Positions 6,033-9,359 of a stretch of 9,359 nt of DNA are shown here, piece by piece; the first letter of the stretch is position 1; every line of letters starts with the position of its first letter. The stretch is from an uncultured Acinetobacter sp. (GTDB lineage: Bacteria > Pseudomonadota > Gammaproteobacteria > Pseudomonadales > Moraxellaceae): assembly GCA_900766635.1 (NCBI GenBank), contig CAAFWA010000027.1, positions 1-9,359 of the forward strand, in the 5' to 3' direction. The notes beneath the pieces were generated by a model. The model was not told where the DNA came from. It made no database searches and saw only the letters and a program-made list of their open reading frames with translations. Position numbers and translations under genes: made by a program.

Positions 6033-8780
6033 TTAATGGGCTTCATCCCAATTTTGACCTTGACCGACGTCTACAATAAGTGGCACAGAAAGTTTAATCA
6101 CCGATTGCATCACCTCACGTAATTGTTCAGCTAAGTCATCTGCAATATCAGCATCAACTTCAAACACCAATTCATCGTGCACTTGCAACAATAATTTGGC
6201 TTGATCTTGAGGCAAAATTTTATCCACTTCAATCATGGCCATTTTAATAATATCGGCAGCAGAACCTTGTAGCGGTGCATTAATCGCAGCCCGTTCTGCC
6301 GCTTTACGTACCATCATATTGCGTGCATCAATATCTGGGGTATATAAACGGCGTCCTGTAATGGTTTCAATAAAGCCTTGCTCAAGGGCCACTTGACGTG
6401 TGCGCTGCATATATTCATAAATGCCCGGATAACGGTTAAAGTATTTTTTAATATACTCTTGCGATTCTTGGCGGCTAAAGCCCAATTGACGGGTCAAGCC
6501 AAATTCCGACATACCATAGAGCAAACCAAAGTTAACGGCTTTGGCTTGGCGACGTTGGTCATGGGTTACATCTTCAAGCGCAATTCCTAAGACCTCAGCA
6601 GCAGTACGGCGATGCACATCTTGATGATGATTAAAGGCATCGACCAAAGCAGTATCTTGAGAAAAATGAGCCATTAAACGTAATTCAATTTGCGAGTAAT
6701 CGGCTGCAAGTAACACACGACCTTTGGGAGCAACAAAGGCTTTACGAATTTGACGGCCAATTTGCTCACGAATCGGAATATTTTGTAAGTTGGGATCTGT
6801 TGAGGAGAGACGTCCCGTAGCAGTTAAAGCCTGATGATAACTGGTATGTACACGGGCACTTTCGCTATTGGCTTGTTTGATTAAGCCATCGGTATAGGTG
6901 CTTTTGAGTTTGGTTAACCCACGATACTCTAAAATCAGTTCAGCAATTGGATGCTCAAGCTTTTCTAAAATGCTTTCGTTGGTACTGTATTGACCAGTGG
7001 AGGTTTTTTTACCGCCTTTGAGTCCTAATTTTTCAAATAAGACTTCACCCACTTGTTTAGGTGAGCTGACATTAAAGCTTTCGCCTGCAAGTTCAATGAT
7101 TTTTTGTTCAAGGCTTGTAATCGCAGTTTCAAAGTCATTGCCCAATTGTTCGAGAAAGGCCAAATCAAGCTGAATACCATTTTCTTCCATCACGGTGAGT
7201 ACTCGTGCAGTTGGCATTTCGATGTGATGTAAAATATGACTCAGTTCAGGGATGGCTTTGAGCTTTTCGTCTAAAACTTCATATAAACGATAGGTAACAT
7301 GGGCATCTTCTGCGGCGTAATGGGCAGCAGTTTCAATCTCAATTTGATTAAAGGTCTTTTGCTTGGCGCCTTTTCCTGCAATTTGTTCAAAGGTGGTGGT
7401 AAAGTGACTTAAATATACCCGTGCCACATCGTCCATACCATGACGGGTCGCCACAGAATTAAGGACATACGAGGCAAGCATGGTGTCAAAATACCAACCT
7501 TGTAAATGAATCCCATGATTTTCAAGTACGTGTGCATCATATTTCAGATGATGCCCAATTTTTTCGATGTTTGGATGTTCTAAAATAGGTTTGATCTGTG
7601 CCAAGATCGCATCACGATTAAGCTGCGTTGGCGCACCCTCATAATCATGCGCTAAAGGCACGTAATAGGCATCTTTAGCATCAAATGCAACTGAAAAGCC
7701 CACAATCTGTGCGACACGGTAATCTAGACTTGTGGTTTCGGTATCAAATGCAAAGCGTGTTGCGCTATTTAAACGTGCCCATAAGTTATCCCAATCTGTT
7801 TGGCTGAGTACCGTGTGGTATTTGGCTTGGCCCAATTGATCATCTTGACTGGTTTCTACTGCGCTTTGTGGTGTGTTGTGCTGTGTATCTAAGGCTTGAT
7901 TAATTTTTTGATACTGTGGGCTATTGGGGTTATTCGGATGATCAAGCGATTGTAATTGATTACGAAATTCAAGTTCGGTGTATAAGCGGCGTAATTCTTC
8001 GATATTGGGTTCTTGAATCTTAAGGTCGTCATAACCAAAAGTTAAATCAAGGTCGCAAACAATACTTGCCAATTGATGATCAAGGGCAATCCCCTCGACA
8101 CTGTCTTTAATATTTTGCCCAACTTTGCCTTTAATTTTATCGACATTTTCTAAAATGCCACCAATCGAGCCATATTCTGTTAGCAGTTTAGCTGCGGTTT
8201 TTGCACCAACGCCCGGAACGCCCATAATGCCATCGGACGCATCACCCATGAGGGTTAAATAATCGATAATTTGATGTGGCCATACCCCAAATTTGTCAAA
8301 TACGGCTTGCACATCCATCGGGCGTTCTTTAAAGCTGTCTTCTAAGGTGACTTTTTCAGTCACCAATTGCGCCATATCTTTATCGCCTGTAGAAATTAAC
8401 ACCTGATGACCCAACGCCTCAGCACGTTTTGCCAAAGTGCCAATAATATCGTCAGCTTCGGCACCAGCTAAATAATGCAAAGGAATCCCTAAAGCACGAA
8501 TAAGCGCATGTAAATACGGAATTTGCTCGGCCAATTCATCGGGCATACTTGGACGATCACCTTTATAAATGGGTGAAAGATGATGACGAAAGGTCGGTTC
8601 AGCTGTGTCAAAAATCACCGCCATGTGCGTAGGTTGAGTACGACGCATTAATTTTTGAATGGCTGAAATTGCTCCACGCACTGCATTGGTATGTAAACCT
8701 GTAGACGTGGTGAGGGGCGGGAGGGCGTGAAAGGCACGAAATAAAAAATATGAGCCATCGACCAAAACAAATGGTGGCAT
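6033..8780 (-). CDS. polA: DNA polymerase I (full length, three domains)
   Basis: The 915-residue protein (E. coli 928) fills Okazaki gaps, removes RNA primers and does repair synthesis. The 5'-nuclease domain (about 1-280) has LVDGSYFLFRAFHA (6-19), AEADDIIGTLA (107-117), STGDKDMAQL (130-139) and the helix-hairpin-helix region LMGDASDGIMGVPG (177-190), where SDNIPG is usual. A polar linker of about 40 residues (281-320) follows. The 3'-5' proofreading domain looks active: FDTET with D346 and E348, D415 in HLKYD, and Y488xxxD492. The polymerase domain has motif A DYSQIE (D694, E699), the O-helix with R743, K747, F751 and Y755, and motif C HDE (868-870). I chose the ATG at 8778-8780, preceded by AGGA, over an upstream in-frame ATG that would add 22 hydrophobic residues unlike the family. 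It is monocistronic and convergent with yggT. Confidence 0.97.
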   Translation of the reverse strand: MPPFVLVDGSYFLFRAFHALPPLTTSTGLHTNAVRGAISAIQKLMRRTQPTHMAVIFDTAEPTFRHHLSPIYKGDRPSMPDELAEQIPYLHALIRALGIPLHYLAGAEADDIIGTLAKRAEALGHQVLISTGDKDMAQLVTEKVTLEDSFKERPMDVQAVFDKFGVWPHQIIDYLTLMGDASDGIMGVPGVGAKTAAKLLTEYGSIGGILENVDKIKGKVGQNIKDSVEGIALDHQLASIVCDLDLTFGYDDLKIQEPNIEELRRLYTELEFRNQLQSLDHPNNPNSPQYQKINQALDTQHNTPQSAVETSQDDQLGQAKYHTVLSQTDWDNLWARLNSATRFAFDTETTSLDYRVAQIVGFSVAFDAKDAYYVPLAHDYEGAPTQLNRDAILAQIKPILEHPNIEKIGHHLKYDAHVLENHGIHLQGWYFDTMLASYVLNSVATRHGMDDVARVYLSHFTTTFEQIAGKGAKQKTFNQIEIETAAHYAAEDAHVTYRLYEVLDEKLKAIPELSHILHHIEMPTARVLTVMEENGIQLDLAFLEQLGNDFETAITSLEQKIIELAGESFNVSSPKQVGEVLFEKLGLKGGKKTSTGQYSTNESILEKLEHPIAELILEYRGLTKLKSTYTDGLIKQANSESARVHTSYHQALTATGRLSSTDPNLQNIPIREQIGRQIRKAFVAPKGRVLLAADYSQIELRLMAHFSQDTALVDAFNHHQDVHRRTAAEVLGIALEDVTHDQRRQAKAVNFGLLYGMSEFGLTRQLGFSRQESQEYIKKYFNRYPGIYEYMQRTRQVALEQGFIETITGRRLYTPDIDARNMMVRKAAERAAINAPLQGSAADIIKMAMIEVDKILPQDQAKLLLQVHDELVFEVDADIADDLAEQLREVMQSVIKLSVPLIVDVGQGQNWDEAH

Positions 8781-8891
8781 GTAAGGAATCCTAATTTTTG
8801 GTAGCAACAGTATTAACATTGATTTTAACACTATGCCATTCAACATCCCATTGGCTGATGTATCATCAATAAAACACTTGAGAATAAAATC
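8781..8891. other. Divergent intergenic region between polA and the terminal membrane protein gene
   Basis: The 111 bases hold both promoters. Besides the polA extended -10, a plus-strand TATCAT (8861-8866, five of six -10 bases) is a possible promoter for the rightward gene but has no good -35. It overlaps a small inverted repeat TGATG-TAT-CATCA (8856-8868). A direct repeat TTAACA occurs at 8813-8818 and 8825-8830. None of these is strong enough to assign a regulator. Confidence 0.45.
8822..8830 (-). promoter_or_regulatory. Probable extended -10 promoter of polA
   Basis: On the minus strand TGTTAAAAT reads as an extended -10: TGT (plus 8828-8830) directly before TAAAAT (plus 8822-8827), five of six consensus bases. 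No good -35 lies 16-18 bases upstream, which extended -10 promoters tolerate. It predicts a start near 8815 and a 5' untranslated region of about 35 bases before the chosen polA ATG, within which AGGA is placed normally. Confidence 0.45.
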
Positions 8892-9359
8892 ATGCTAAGT
8901 AAACACGCTGAACAGCGCATGATGTGGCTGTTAAGCCTTATGGTGGTGGGAATTGGTTCTTGGTTTATATTAGATGACATTGTGGTGCCGCTGTTATGTG
9001 GTACAGCGTTTGTCATGAGTATCATGAGCTATGTGAATGCTTTAGCTCAAAAAGCTGAGCCACATACCCGCCCACGTTCACGCATCCCCTTATATCTTGC
9101 ATCTTTATTGGCTGTCTTTGCAGCGTTGATGTCATGGTCATGGTTATTTGCGCTTGGTTTAAGTTTATGGATTTATTTTCTACTCAGTTGGTTACGTCAT
9201 ATTGAGCTGCGTTTAGAACAATTACCACAGGCCAACACCACTTTGCCTTTACCAGAGCCTTTTCCAACACCTGAATCCACCCCACAGCCATCCGCCGAAT
9301 ATCAAGCATCCTTACAACATAGCTTGAATGATTGGTTATTTGGCGGCAATTTGGTGTTA
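8892..9359 (+). CDS. Multi-pass membrane protein, probable DUF2339 family (N-terminal part)
   Basis: An open frame starts at ATG 8892 and runs 156 codons to the window edge with no stop. The translation begins MLSKHAEQRMMWLLSLMVVG. It has two probable membrane spans between residues about 10 and 50 and two more between about 67 and 100. A charged turn and a proline-rich linker follow (about 113-134, with PLPEPFPTPES). The visible part ends DWLFGGNLVL, resembling the WLFGGN segment I recall at the start of the first conserved span in DUF2339 proteins, which are typically 800-1000 residues. That match rests on a short motif, so the family call is tentative and the function unknown. The start is well bounded: an in-frame TGA at 8856 precedes it with no other start codon between. 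A weak TTGAGAA lies upstream. The gene diverges from polA. Confidence 0.55.
   Translation, partial: MLSKHAEQRMMWLLSLMVVGIGSWFILDDIVVPLLCGTAFVMSIMSYVNALAQKAEPHTRPRSRIPLYLASLLAVFAALMSWSWLFALGLSLWIYFLLSWLRHIELRLEQLPQANTTLPLPEPFPTPESTPQPSAEYQASLQHSLNDWLFGGNLVL

Noticed and set aside
8781..8846. In-frame ATG at 8844-8846 that would lengthen PolA by 22 residues
   Set aside because: The added residues do not resemble any Pol I N-terminus, and the probable promoter -10 lies within them. The ATG at 8778-8780 has AGGA at normal spacing and gives the family-like MPPFVLVDGSYFLF start.
1..9359. Mobile elements, CRISPR arrays, tRNA genes or horizontally acquired islands
   Set aside because: No transposase, integrase, tandem spacer-repeat pattern or tRNA-like fold was seen. 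All complete genes are core functions with similar base composition by eye.

Overview
The window looks like an ordinary chromosomal segment of an AT-leaning gammaproteobacterium, most likely Acinetobacter or a close relative in the Moraxellaceae. This is inferred from protein character and gene neighbourhood: an AccA lacking the N-terminal helical extension, ppx divergent from a trxA that appears to head toward rho, and the accA-tilS and proC-yggT pairs. No mobile element, phage gene, CRISPR array, tRNA or rRNA is visible. No gene is broken; only the last one is cut by the window edge.

Layout. (1) 1-321, minus strand: no protein gene. It holds the trxA terminator, a near-consensus sigma70 promoter (TTGACA, 17-nt spacer, TATATT), and then more than 220 nt of leader running out of the left edge, probably toward rho. 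(2) 322-642, minus: trxA. (3) 643-906: divergent intergenic region with a perfect 19-bp palindrome. (4) 907-5981, plus: ppx, accA, tilS, proC and yggT, packed with gaps of 33, -64, 12 and 24 nt, so probably one transcription unit, closed by a symmetrical hairpin terminator at 5992-6021. (5) 6033-8780, minus: full-length polA, converging on that terminator. (6) 8781-8891: divergent intergenic region. (7) 8892 to the right edge, plus: N-terminal 156 codons of a multi-pass membrane protein, probably DUF2339.

The genes are core functions: thiol redox (trxA), polyphosphate/alarmone turnover (ppx), the first step of fatty acid synthesis (accA), AUA decoding (tilS), the last step of proline synthesis (proC), a YggT membrane protein, and DNA repair/Okazaki fragment processing (polA). 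They share no single pathway. The five-gene unit joins pairs that, from memory, lie apart in Pseudomonas.

I found no convincing undescribed system. The items most worth a second look are the long, C-over-G-skewed presumed rho leader, the 19-bp palindrome between trxA and ppx, the unavoidable 64-nt accA/tilS coding overlap, and family-motif departures in TrxA (CAPC), AccA (DTMGAYPG) and PolA (SDGIMGVPG).
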